Shown here: positions 25,400 to 34,249 of the stretch, piece after piece
Position numbering within the stretch: the first letter of the stretch is position 1
Layout of the letters: every line of letters starts with the position of its first letter
Assembly: GCA_963666805.2 (NCBI GenBank)
Contig: CAXXWR010000006.1
Span: 930,001 to 994,000, forward strand
DNA from: Fusibacter sp963666805
Lineage (GTDB): Bacteria > Bacillota > Clostridia > Peptostreptococcales > Acidaminobacteraceae
Direction of reading: 5' to 3'
Length of the DNA: 64,000 bases
The notes under the pieces: model-generated
The model's database searches: none
Seen by the model: the letters and a program-made list of their open reading frames with translations, nothing else
Told to the model about the DNA's origin: nothing
Made by a program: the position numbers and the translations under genes

Positions 25400-26713
25400 A
25401 TGAATAAACATCACGGCAAAGTCATTGATATTCAAGATGAAAACTTAATAGTAATGTCTGATACAGGTGCCTTTCACCGTATAAAAAAGTTTGGGAATGA
25501 GAAAATAGGTCAAACCTTACTTTATACAGATTATGAAAGAGAAGAAGAGCCCGTTAAGAATGATGGTCCCATGCCGATTAGTGGATATCTTGGAGACTTT
25601 TTTAAAAGACGTGGCGTTTGGGCACTTGTGCCTGTGATGATTTTCTTATTGGTCTTTTTAGTCGTCCCTTCAAATGAACCTGCTTATGCACTTGTGACAA
25701 TGGATATTAACCCTAGTATAGGTTATTACATTGATGCAGAACAAGTGGTAATGAGAACCAAAGCCTACAATGAAGATGGTCAGAAAGTCTTGTCTGAAAT
25801 GGAAGACTTAAAAGGACAAAACATTTCAGATGCTATGAGTCAAACGGTAGAAATGGCTAAAGAACTTTCTTATTTATCTGAAGAAAAAAACGAAATTCTC
25901 ATTACAGGTGCCATTTTAGCAAAGGAAAAAGAAACAACTGAGGAAGATGATTTTAAAGTTATTCTTGATCAAGTGGCGAGTCAAGTCGATGAAAAGGCTT
26001 CTTTGGACGTTACAGTTTATGAAGTGGAATCAACACCAGAAAGTTTACAAGCGTCAGAGAATAATGGACTTTCTCTAGGGAAAACGGTTCTTTCCGAAGA
26101 ACTTCAAGTTTCAGAAGACGTCGTTAAAGGTAAAAGTATTTCTGAAATGGCAAAGGATATTTCCGAGATTGCCAAAGTGAAAGTCTATGGTCAAAGTAAG
26201 AAAGAAGAATCGGATAAAGATCAAAATCAAGACAAAGTCAAAAATCAAGGTAAAGACAAAGATCAAGATGAAACATTGGATCAAGATTCTGACCAAGATC
26301 GGATTGAAGACCAATCTCAAGAGCGATTAGAAGATAAACTTCAAGATAAGGCACAAGATAAAGCAGATAAACTTCAGGATAAAGCAGACAAGACTGAAGA
26401 CAAAGTGGATAAAAAAGAAGATAAAATCCAAGATAAAACGGACAAAGTCAAAGATAAAGCCAATAAGGCGGAGGATAAAGTTGACAATCAATCTCAAGGT
26501 TCAGATGCTCAAACTGTAGAGTCTGAGGATGTTGACAAAGAGGCTGATAAGCAATCAGATAAGAATGATAATATTTCTGATAAAGACAAGTCAAGCGATA
26601 AGGCAAAAGAAGAACAGAGCTCAAATGAAAAGTCAGATAAGAGTCAATCAAGTACGGATAAATCAAATGCCAACAACTCAAATGCTGATAAGAATAAAGA
26701 TAAAGATAAGTAA
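25400..26713 (+). CDS. rsgI: RsgI-type anti-sigma-I membrane protein with charged low-complexity tail
   Basis: A 437-residue protein. The N-terminal cytoplasmic RsgI domain (about residues 1-50) starts MNKHHGKVIDIQDENLIV; one transmembrane helix lies near 72-90 (VPVMIFLLVFLVVP); the extracellular part begins with YALVTMDINPSIGYYID, the conserved motif of the family near the intramembrane cleavage region, and extends to about residue 265. The last 170 residues are Asp/Lys/Gln/Ser repeats such as DKLQDKADKTEDK, without the carbohydrate-binding modules known from Clostridium thermocellum RsgI proteins. AGAAGGAG precedes the ATG at 25400. It ends in a hairpin terminator. Confidence 0.88.
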   Translation: MNKHHGKVIDIQDENLIVMSDTGAFHRIKKFGNEKIGQTLLYTDYEREEEPVKNDGPMPISGYLGDFFKRRGVWALVPVMIFLLVFLVVPSNEPAYALVTMDINPSIGYYIDAEQVVMRTKAYNEDGQKVLSEMEDLKGQNISDAMSQTVEMAKELSYLSEEKNEILITGAILAKEKETTEEDDFKVILDQVASQVDEKASLDVTVYEVESTPESLQASENNGLSLGKTVLSEELQVSEDVVKGKSISEMAKDISEIAKVKVYGQSKKEESDKDQNQDKVKNQGKDKDQDETLDQDSDQDRIEDQSQERLEDKLQDKAQDKADKLQDKADKTEDKVDKKEDKIQDKTDKVKDKANKAEDKVDNQSQGSDAQTVESEDVDKEADKQSDKNDNISDKDKSSDKAKEEQSSNEKSDKSQSSTDKSNANNSNADKNKDKDK

Positions 26714-26760
26714 GACATGTATATGGAATCCTTAAAGGATAAATCTAAGACTAAACTTAA

Positions 26761-26803
26761 TGATAAAACCCCATTTGTTGTAAAGGCAAGTGGGGTTTTA
26801 TCA
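26761..26803. terminator. Hairpin after rsgI
   Basis: Perfect 13-bp arms TGATAAAACCCCA and TGGGGTTTTATCA around a 17-base loop. No long U run follows apart from the TTTT inside the arm. Confidence 0.65.
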
Positions 26804-26914
26804 TGTGCGGATATAAGGAATCGGTAATTTGAAATGTTATTGAATTGTCAATTGAATTCGGTCATATTTCTTATATAATGGTATAAGGACAACTTTTCAG
26901 AAAGGGAAAAATAA

Positions 26915-28450
26915 ATGAAAAATAAATTTGTAAAGCAACTGGGCTTTTTAGGTATCATAGGAGTCGTCATTAAGATTATTGGTGCCCTTTACCGAGTACC
27001 TATTGGAAACTTTGTTTCCGAACAGGCAGTGGCGTATTATTCTATTGCCTACCCATGGTTTACTACACTTGTTGTCATTTCAACAGGTGCATTGCCGGCG
27101 GTTATTGCTAAGATGACAGCCGAAGCAGGTGTGAATGGTCATGAATCAGAACAAGAAATGATATTTGCTGTTTCGCGAAAAGTCATGACTGGTTTTGGTG
27201 TATTGACCATGATTCTTCTTTTCATTGTATCGGGGATCGTTTCTAAAACATCGGGTTATCCAGAAAGTTTACTTTCTTTTTATGTTTTGGCAATAGGGTC
27301 TTTCTTTGTTGCATTGAATGCTGCTTATAGAGGCTATTTTCAAGGGATTCAACGCCTTGAAATCTTTGGTATATCTCAACTTTTAGAACAAATAGGTCGG
27401 GTAGTTACAGGTCTTTCGTTGGTTTTTGTGGTAGTGTCACTTCAAATGAGTGATGCAGTAGCCGCAGCGGCAGCGACATCAGGTGCTGCTTTTGGAGCAG
27501 TGACGAGTTTTATCTACTCAACTTGGCAGTACAAGAAAATTGGCACCAGTCCCAAGGTTAAATTAAAAGATCACCAACCACTGATTAAACGGATTGTAAA
27601 GATGGCAATCCCAATTGCTTTAGGGGCATCCATTATGCCACTTCTATCAATTATAGATTCAACCATGGTAATCTGGCGTTTACGCCAAATTGGATTTGGT
27701 GATTTGTCTGGTGTCATGTTTAGTTATATCCAGTTCTATTCAGCACCGATTATCAACCTCGCACAAGTGGTATTTACAGCCCTTCAAGTGAGTTTGCTTC
27801 CAATGGTGACGAAAGCTTTCACTCAGAAGAGTGAAAAGCTTAAAGAAAAAGTCCACTTTGGCATTCTATTGGCGTTAGGATTGGGACTTCCAATGGGACT
27901 TGGAATTTCTGTTTATGCTAAACCTATCTTGCTTTTGCTTTATCCAGCGAGAGCTGAAACTATAGTTGATGCGGCACCAGTTCTTTCAATCTTAGGGCTT
28001 GGCGTTGCTTTCCTTTCGATTTATCAAGCATCAACAGGTATCTTACAAGGTTTAAACCACTATAAACGTCCGGTGAAACATTTAGCGGTAGGGGCAGTTG
28101 TCAAAGTAGTAACAGGCTATATTTTACTAGGGATTCCGTCTATTAATATTAAAGGGGCGGCGATTTCAACCTTACTTGCTTATGCCATAGCAGGTTCACT
28201 TAACTTTATCTATATCTTTAGAATTGTCAAATGCCCAACCAGTATTGTGAAAAAACTGATCGGTGTCGTTGTTGCCAATGTTATTATGATTGTACTTTCA
28301 AGAGTGTGTTTTACCGTTCTCATGGGGACAGTAGGTTCTAGTATTGCCTTGCTTGCCAGTATTTTAGTTGCTGTTGTGATTTATGCAGGTCTTATTTTAG
28401 GAACAAAACTCATTACCTTGGAAGATTTAAAAGCAATGGAAGACAAATAG
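26915..28450 (+). CDS. MOP-superfamily lipid-linked oligosaccharide flippase (SpoVB/MurJ-like)
   Basis: A 511-residue membrane protein with 14 predicted helices. The N-terminus LGFLGIIGVVIKIIGALYRVPIGN and YYSIAYPWFTTLVVISTGALPAVIAKM match the SpoVB/YtgP branch of the polysaccharide-transport family, whose members move lipid-linked cell-wall precursors across the membrane. It is complete and of the right length. It has its own upstream region after the rsgI hairpin; whether it belongs to the SigI regulon is unknown. In sporulating species SpoVB is needed for cortex, but the paralogues are too alike to choose by eye. Confidence 0.87.
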   Translation: MKNKFVKQLGFLGIIGVVIKIIGALYRVPIGNFVSEQAVAYYSIAYPWFTTLVVISTGALPAVIAKMTAEAGVNGHESEQEMIFAVSRKVMTGFGVLTMILLFIVSGIVSKTSGYPESLLSFYVLAIGSFFVALNAAYRGYFQGIQRLEIFGISQLLEQIGRVVTGLSLVFVVVSLQMSDAVAAAAATSGAAFGAVTSFIYSTWQYKKIGTSPKVKLKDHQPLIKRIVKMAIPIALGASIMPLLSIIDSTMVIWRLRQIGFGDLSGVMFSYIQFYSAPIINLAQVVFTALQVSLLPMVTKAFTQKSEKLKEKVHFGILLALGLGLPMGLGISVYAKPILLLLYPARAETIVDAAPVLSILGLGVAFLSIYQASTGILQGLNHYKRPVKHLAVGAVVKVVTGYILLGIPSINIKGAAISTLLAYAIAGSLNFIYIFRIVKCPTSIVKKLIGVVVANVIMIVLSRVCFTVLMGTVGSSIALLASILVAVVIYAGLILGTKLITLEDLKAMEDK

Positions 28451-28496
28451 AGATATTGAGTTGTAAATATGCAAAATAAATAGATTCAGAATTAAT

Positions 28497-28534
28497 AAAA
28501 GTGACAGTTGATTAAAAACCGACTGTCACTTTTT
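28497..28534 (+). terminator. Intrinsic terminator after the flippase
   Basis: Arms AAAAGTGACAGT and ACTGTCACTTTT plus T run, 13-base loop. Confidence 0.85.
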
Positions 28535-28547
28535 AAATACAAAAAAG

Positions 28548-28578
28548 AAAAAGTGCTTGAACGATCCAAGCACTTTTT
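28548..28578. terminator. Second hairpin in tandem
   Basis: Arms AAAAAGTGCTTG and CAAGCACTTTTT, perfect, 7-base loop. With A and U runs on its two sides it works in either direction and backs up the terminator just before it. Confidence 0.75.
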
Positions 28579-28871
28579 CAGGGTTGATATTCATTAGGTT
28601 TAAGTGATTGTGAACTAACTATCTGTAAGCTAGCTCGATACAGCTATAAGTATCTAAATTAATTGATTTGAGGGTATTGGTTATTTACCCCTGCAAAAAC
28701 AGTTAAAACATATAAAATCAAATTTTTTTAAAAATAGAAATAAATTAAATGGCTAACTCAATGATGATGAAAGCCAAAAGCATAAATCGTCTTAAAATGT
28801 AGGGGAAAAAGGTCATCTTCTATATAATAATTATAATTATCAGATTTTTTTCTTTTTTTTCACAATAAGGG
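28579..28871 (+). other. Intergenic stretch before the ilv promoter
   Basis: A/T-rich sequence with no open frame that I would call and no clear repeat beyond an AGCTAGCT palindrome near 28630. I see no supported feature here. Confidence 0.5.
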
Positions 28872-28900
28872 TTGACACTTATTATGAAACTCGTTATAAT
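28872..28900 (+). promoter_or_regulatory. Consensus sigma-A promoter of the ilv operon
   Basis: TTGACA, 17 nt, TATAAT: perfect consensus and spacing. Transcription would start near 28907, giving a leader of about 465 nt before the first gene. Confidence 0.88.
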
Positions 28901-28984
28901 CACTCTAACGTATTAAAAAACAGAAACATTTGAATAATGATTCTTTTGTTTTAATATTTAAACAAATTTGATAGACCATTTAAA

Positions 28985-29270
28985 GATGCTGATGGAGAAA
29001 TATGTATAAGGTATAAGGTCTGAAGCGAGTTACCGACTGGTGAGAGGGTAATAGACTGATCTGTACATTAATCACTCCTGAATTGGAACTCTGAAAGAAT
29101 ATTCAGTAAGAGTTCACGGTTGTCCCCGTTATGAGACTAGAGTTCGCTAAAGCATAAGCCTTATATAGCCGACTTGAAGTGCAGTTTTGAAAACTGAAAC
29201 AGGGTGGTACCGCGGAAACAGTTATTTCGTCCCTATAGTCTAAATGATTTTTAGATTATAGGGACTTTTT
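28985..29270 (+). promoter_or_regulatory. T-box leader, isoleucine specifier likely
   Basis: The T-box AGGGTGGTACCGCGG is at 29201-29215 and is followed by a strong terminator (arms of 15 bases, 29229-29243 and 29251-29265, then T5). The AGGG of the T-box can pair with CCCT at 29231-29234 to form the antiterminator. Stem I can be drawn with GGAG (28994-28997) pairing CTCC (29075-29078) and ATGTA (29002-29006) pairing TACAT (29064-29068); the loop between them on the 3' side reads taATCa, putting ATC (Ile, 29071-29073) in specifier position. Uncharged tRNA-Ile would therefore turn on ilv expression. The GAACTC at 29087-29092 pairs with GAGTTC and belongs to another stem. Confidence 0.92.
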
Positions 29271-29373
29271 ATATCTATAAATGGGAAAATTCCCAATAGT
29301 AAGGCATCTGTACATAGAGGTGACGCAGTATCTTTTATGTAAGAGCTCATTTTCAGGAAGAGGAGGCAGTGAC

Positions 29374-29613
29374 ATGTTAAGTAAAATTTATGCAAGTTCA
29401 GAAGATGGCGTTCATTCACTGATGAGAATCGTCAGTACGCTCAAGCGGAAGGAGTTTGACGTCGTCGGTGTCAACATGGCATCTGTAGACAATCAAACTG
29501 AAATGTGTATTACATTAAGAGAGCATGCAAAACTCAATGCAGAATATGCAAAATATCAGCTTGAAAAAATGATTGACCTTAATAATATTTCAATTGAAAA
29601 AGGAGAAAACTAA
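29374..29613 (+). CDS. Small ACT-domain subunit, acetolactate synthase regulatory type
   Basis: A 79-residue protein almost wholly made of one ACT-like domain (MLSKIYASSEDGVHSLMRIVSTLKRKEF and EMCITLREH). It is as small as E. coli IlvM and lacks the C-terminal domain of IlvN. It is probably the regulatory partner of the acetolactate synthase encoded three genes later. The start at 29374 has AGGAGG seven bases upstream; an upstream in-frame ATG at 29281 lies in the T-box terminator flank and has none. It overlaps ilvC by one base. Confidence 0.75.
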   Translation: MLSKIYASSEDGVHSLMRIVSTLKRKEFDVVGVNMASVDNQTEMCITLREHAKLNAEYAKYQLEKMIDLNNISIEKGEN

Positions 29614-30605
29614 TGAAAGTATATTATCAAGAAGACGTAAAATCAGATGATTTAAAATCGAAGAAAATCGCAGTAATGGGTTACGGTTCACAAGGACATG
29701 CACATGCCCTTAACATGAAAGACAGTGGTCTGGATGTATGTGTTGGTCTTTATGAAGGTTCTTCATCTAAAGCAAAAGCAGAAGCAGCAGGTCTTGAAGT
29801 ATATAGTGTAAGTGAAGCGGCTGAAAAAGCAGATGTGATTATGATTCTCGTACCAGATGAAACACAAAGAAAATTGTACGAAGAAAGTATTAAAGCACAT
29901 CTTACAAAAGGAAAAGCCCTTGCATTTGCTCATGGTTTTAACATTCATTTTGGTCAAATCAAACCACCAGCTGATGTAGATGTCTTCATGGTTGCACCTA
30001 AAGGACCAGGACACCTTGTAAGAAGACAATATGAAGAAGGAAAAGGTGTACCCAACTTGTTTGCCGTTTACCAAGACGCAACAGGTAATGCGAGAGACCT
30101 TGCTTTAGAATATGCTGATGCCATTGGTGGCACAAGAGCAGGCGTTCTTGAAACAACCTTTAAGGAAGAAACAGAAACAGACTTATTTGGTGAACAAGCA
30201 GTGCTTTGTGGTGGTTTAACAGCCCTTATCAAAGCTGGCTTTGAAACCTTAACAGAAGCAGGGTACCAACCTCAAGTGGCTTACTTTGAATGTTTACATG
30301 AAATGAAATTAATCGTTGATCTTCTTTATGAAGGTGGCTTTGAAAAAATGAGATATTCAGTAAGTGATACAGCTGAATACGGTGATTATGTAACAGGCAA
30401 TCGTATTATTACAGAGGCAACTAAAGCAGAAATGAAACAAGTGTTAACGGAAATTCAATCAGGTGAATTTGCAAGAAACTTCTTGCTTGAAAATCAACTG
30501 AATAGACCAATGTTCAACCGCATGAAAGCGCAAGAATTAGAACATCCAATTGTCCCAGTTGGAAAAGAACTTAGAAAAATGATGGCTTGGATCAACAATG
30601 ACTAA
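29613..30605 (+). CDS. ilvC: Ketol-acid reductoisomerase, class I
   Basis: Isomerises and reduces acetolactate or acetohydroxybutyrate with NAD(P)H and Mg. The Rossmann motif GYGSQGHAHALNMKDSG, the KGPGH segment, and the Mg ligands in ETETDLFGEQAVLCGG and YFECLHEMKLIVDL are all present. 330 residues is the normal class I length. The start codon overlaps the stop of the ACT-subunit gene (TAATG), and the end overlaps ilvD by 8 bp. Confidence 0.97.
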   Translation: MKVYYQEDVKSDDLKSKKIAVMGYGSQGHAHALNMKDSGLDVCVGLYEGSSSKAKAEAAGLEVYSVSEAAEKADVIMILVPDETQRKLYEESIKAHLTKGKALAFAHGFNIHFGQIKPPADVDVFMVAPKGPGHLVRRQYEEGKGVPNLFAVYQDATGNARDLALEYADAIGGTRAGVLETTFKEETETDLFGEQAVLCGGLTALIKAGFETLTEAGYQPQVAYFECLHEMKLIVDLLYEGGFEKMRYSVSDTAEYGDYVTGNRIITEATKAEMKQVLTEIQSGEFARNFLLENQLNRPMFNRMKAQELEHPIVPVGKELRKMMAWINND

Positions 30606-32331
30606 TCCAAAGCAGTTTAAAAAGGCGGAACTGCCAAGTTCCAAAATCGTTAATGGAATTGCTAAAACACCTCATCGTTCGCTTTTAAAAGCGTTGGGAC
30701 TATCAGATGATGATTTTAAAAAGCCGTTTGTGGCGGTTGTCAATTCGTTTAACGAAATCGTACCAGGGCATATGGAACTGGGACGTATAGTAGAATCAGT
30801 TAAAAAAGGGATCCTACTTGCAGGTGGGATTCCATTTGAAATACCAGCAATTGCCGTGTGTGACGGGATTGCGATGAACCATGAAGGCATGCGTTATTCA
30901 CTGGTTAGCCGTGAACTCATTGCTGACAGTATTGAAACTATGGTGATTGCCCATCAATTTGATGGCGTGGTCTTTGTACCCAACTGTGATAAATCAGTAC
31001 CAGCCATGTTAATGGCAGCTGCAAGACTTGATATTCCTTCAATCTTTGTTAGTGGTGGTCCTATGCTCGCAGGTCGATTCCCGGGAGATATGGATACACT
31101 TGAAACCATCAGAAGGGGTTCGACTAATATTGAAATTGACCTGACAACTGCTTTTGAAGCAGCAGGGAGTTTTAGTTCAGGCAAAATTGATATGGATACT
31201 TTAGATACCATTGAAAATGAAGCCTGTCCGTCATGTGGTTCTTGTTCAGGGATGTTCACAGCGAATTCAATGAACTGTATAACAGAAGTACTTGGGATGG
31301 CATTACCGGGTAATGGTACCATTCCAGCCGTTTACTCAGAAAGATTGAGACTGGCAAGTCAAACGGGTCAAACCATTGTTTCATTAATTGAAAAGGATGT
31401 TAAACCGTCAGATATTATGACCAGTGCTGCTGTTAAAAATGCTTTGACTGTGGATATGGCTCTAGGCTGTTCAACTAATACAGTTCTCCATTTGATGGCG
31501 GTTGCCAATGAGTTGGATTTAAGTGTCACTTTAGATGATTTTGATAAAATCTGCGGAGGAACACCTAACCTTTGTAAGCTCAGCCCAGCGGGTTCACATC
31601 ATATTGAAACACTTCATCATGATGGGGGCATCAATGCGGTCATGGCAGAACTTCAAAAGAAAGCATTACTCGATGATAGTGTGTTAACCGTATCAAACGG
31701 GATGACACTTAAAGATAAACTAAAAGGCGTTAGCAAGCGTGGCCTAGGGGTTATTGCTTCGATCGACCAACCTTATAGTCCAACCGGTGGTCTTAAAATC
31801 ATGAAGGGCAATTTAGCTCAAAATGGCGCCGTTGTTAAAAAATCAGCGGTTTCACAAGAAATGATGTACCACAAGGGACCTGCTAGAGTTTTCAACTCAG
31901 AGGAAGAAGCAACAGAAGCGATTTGGAATCAAGAAATCAAAAGTGGTGACGTCGTTGTGATTCGTTATGAAGGTCCTAAAGGGGGACCTGGAATGAGAGA
32001 AATGCTTACCCCAACATCAGCCCTTTCAGGCATGGGACTCGATAACAGCGTGGCTTTATTAACAGATGGTCGTTTTTCAGGCGGGACAAGAGGACCAGCA
32101 ATTGGTCATATTGCGCCTGAAGCCTATGAAGGGGGACTCATTGGTCTCGTTGAAGAAGGTGACCTCATAGAAGTCAACATTGAAGAAGGTTCGGTTAACC
32201 TTTTAGTATCAGAAGCAGAAATTACCAAGAGACAAAATACTTTTGAACCTTATGAAAGACCTGTTAAAGGTTATCTTAAAAGATATAGACGCGCAGTAGC
32301 ATCTGCGGATAAAGGTGCTGTAAGTCTTTAA
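30598..32331 (+). CDS. ilvD: Dihydroxy-acid dehydratase
   Basis: Dehydrates dihydroxy-isovalerate and -methylvalerate to the keto acids using an Fe-S cluster. Cluster cysteines are recognisable in VPNCDKSVPAML, near residue 125, and CPSCGSCSGMFTANSMNC, near residue 200. The catalytic region with GLDNSVALLTDGRFSGGTRGP is at the C-terminal part. At 577 residues it is slightly longer than the usual 550-560 because of the C-terminal end. It overlaps ilvC and lies 45 bp before ilvB. Confidence 0.96.
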   Translation: MTNPKQFKKAELPSSKIVNGIAKTPHRSLLKALGLSDDDFKKPFVAVVNSFNEIVPGHMELGRIVESVKKGILLAGGIPFEIPAIAVCDGIAMNHEGMRYSLVSRELIADSIETMVIAHQFDGVVFVPNCDKSVPAMLMAAARLDIPSIFVSGGPMLAGRFPGDMDTLETIRRGSTNIEIDLTTAFEAAGSFSSGKIDMDTLDTIENEACPSCGSCSGMFTANSMNCITEVLGMALPGNGTIPAVYSERLRLASQTGQTIVSLIEKDVKPSDIMTSAAVKNALTVDMALGCSTNTVLHLMAVANELDLSVTLDDFDKICGGTPNLCKLSPAGSHHIETLHHDGGINAVMAELQKKALLDDSVLTVSNGMTLKDKLKGVSKRGLGVIASIDQPYSPTGGLKIMKGNLAQNGAVVKKSAVSQEMMYHKGPARVFNSEEEATEAIWNQEIKSGDVVVIRYEGPKGGPGMREMLTPTSALSGMGLDNSVALLTDGRFSGGTRGPAIGHIAPEAYEGGLIGLVEEGDLIEVNIEEGSVNLLVSEAEITKRQNTFEPYERPVKGYLKRYRRAVASADKGAVSL

Positions 32332-32376
32332 ACACAGGATAGAGCATTATAAAATACAATCAAGAGGGGGAACGTC

Positions 32377-34032
32377 ATGGAAAAGAATGGCGCACAAATA
32401 CTACTTGAAATTTTACATGAAGAAGGTATCGATACGCTATTTGGGTATCCGGGTGGTGCGGTTATCCCTCTTTATCATGAACTGTTTCAGCAGGTTGAAC
32501 GTTTTACACATATAAGAACAGCACATGAACAAGGCGCTGTTCATGCAGCTGATGGCTATGCCAGAGCGACTGGCAAGTTGGGTGTTTGTTTTGTAACCTC
32601 AGGCCCAGGGGTAACCAACACCATTACAGGAATTGCCACTGCTTATATGGATTCAGCACCTTTACTCGTTATTTCGGGTCAAGTCCCTACATCACTTCTA
32701 GGTAAAGACTCTTTCCAAGAAGTAGATGCTACAGGGATTGCCATGCCAATCACCAAGCATACCTTCTTAGTGAAGCGCATGGAAGACTTAGAAAAGACTA
32801 TTAGAAAGGCAATTAAAGTAGCTGTTTCAGGTCGTCCGGGTCCTGTACTTGTAGATATTCCCAAAAATCTTTTTACAAGAACGTTTGAATATCCTTCTCA
32901 TCAACCTGTAGATTTTGAACAACACATTCCTTTGGTAGACCAAGACAAAGTCAAAAAAGCCAGTGAGCTTATTAATCAGTCCAAAAAACCCATTGTTTAT
33001 GCAGGCGGAGGTATTCGTATTGCAGAAGCCAGTGAGGCTTTACGTGAATTTTGTATGTCTAAGCAGATTCCAATTGTCAACTCGCTTATGAGTCTTGGTA
33101 CTTTCCCAAGAGACCATGAATTATCACTTGGCATGGTAGGCATGCACGGTTATCCAGAAGCTAATTTAGCGATTACTCATTCGGATATGATTATTGCCAT
33201 TGGGGCACGTTTTAGTGACCGCGTCATTGGTAATCCTAAAGACTTTGCCAAGGGGGCAAAAGTGGTTCATGTGGACTTTGACTTTACGGAGTTTAGTAAA
33301 AACATTGATTCTGATATTGACCTCTGTGGGGATCTCAATGAAATTCTTGCAGGTTTTATCGAACATGTGGATATTAAGCCTCGCACAGAGTGGCTAGATG
33401 AAATTCGTTCTTATGAAGAAGCGCCATTTGTACCTGAAGGAGACCTTTATCCAGAAGGCATTATTAAAACGGTGTCTGAAAATGTGGGTAAAGAAGCTAT
33501 GGTCGTTACGGATGTCGGTCAACATCAAATGTGGACTGCTCAGTATTATCCATTTTCACACCCAAGACAGTTCATCACATCAGGTGGTCTTGGAACCATG
33601 GGATTTGGATTGGGAGCGGCTATTGGCACCAAGATGGGACATCCTAAAGAACCTGTTGTCCTCTTCACTGGCGATGGTAGTTTCAGAATGAATTCTCATG
33701 AGATGGCGACGCTTTGTGATTACGGCATACCGGTCATGATTGTTCTCTTTAATAATGAAGGACTTGGGATGGTCAGACAGTGGCAAAAACTCTTCCAGAA
33801 TGAGACGTATTCAGAAACTAAAATTCCTCAAAATGTTAACTATCTCAAACTCGCAGAAGCTTATGGACTTGAAGCGAGAAGTGTCAAATCACTTGAAGAA
33901 CTTGCAGTGGCAACCCGTGATTTTGTTTCTAACCAAAAGGCGATGTTTGTGGAATGTCGTATTGATAAAGATGAAGATGTTTATCCAATCGTACCGCCAG
34001 GAGAGTCGATTGACCGTTATTTAAACAGATAA
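32377..34032 (+). CDS. ilvB: Acetolactate synthase large subunit
   Basis: Thiamine-diphosphate enzyme that joins two pyruvates, or pyruvate and 2-oxobutyrate. Domains in order: PYR (about 1-170, YPGGAVIPLYHEL with THIRTAHEQGAVHAADGYARATGK containing the catalytic Glu), FAD/NAD-like central domain (about 190-330), PP domain (about 370-540) with GDGSFRMN and the NN of the ThDP motif. 551 residues is typical. AGAGGGGG precedes the ATG. The gene stands last in the operon while its putative small subunit is first, an unusual order. Confidence 0.95.
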   Translation: MEKNGAQILLEILHEEGIDTLFGYPGGAVIPLYHELFQQVERFTHIRTAHEQGAVHAADGYARATGKLGVCFVTSGPGVTNTITGIATAYMDSAPLLVISGQVPTSLLGKDSFQEVDATGIAMPITKHTFLVKRMEDLEKTIRKAIKVAVSGRPGPVLVDIPKNLFTRTFEYPSHQPVDFEQHIPLVDQDKVKKASELINQSKKPIVYAGGGIRIAEASEALREFCMSKQIPIVNSLMSLGTFPRDHELSLGMVGMHGYPEANLAITHSDMIIAIGARFSDRVIGNPKDFAKGAKVVHVDFDFTEFSKNIDSDIDLCGDLNEILAGFIEHVDIKPRTEWLDEIRSYEEAPFVPEGDLYPEGIIKTVSENVGKEAMVVTDVGQHQMWTAQYYPFSHPRQFITSGGLGTMGFGLGAAIGTKMGHPKEPVVLFTGDGSFRMNSHEMATLCDYGIPVMIVLFNNEGLGMVRQWQKLFQNETYSETKIPQNVNYLKLAEAYGLEARSVKSLEELAVATRDFVSNQKAMFVECRIDKDEDVYPIVPPGESIDRYLNR

Positions 34033-34114
34033 GAAGATGATGAGATTACAAAAGGTTACCCTATATACCTGATTTTGAATCTATAAGTCTATAAGTAGCA
34101 TCACTATAAAATAT

Positions 34115-34157
34115 ATCCAGATTCAGACACTTTAACGTGTTTGGGCTGGATTTTTTT
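34115..34157 (+). terminator. Terminator of the ilv operon
   Basis: Arms ATCCAG and CTGGAT enclose an inner ACAC/GTGT stem and are followed by seven T. Confidence 0.75.
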
Positions 34158-34249
34158 ATTGCAATGTAACTACTAATAAAATTTCAAGGAGATATATTTG
34201 CTATTGAAATATTTGCTTAGCATGTATGCCTTATAAGTGAGGTTAAAAA

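Noticed and set aside
29087..29092. GAACTC as a Leu (CTC) specifier in the ilv T-box
   Set aside because: GAACTC pairs with GAGTTC about 20 nt later and so is in a stem; ATC at 29071-29073 fits the specifier loop.
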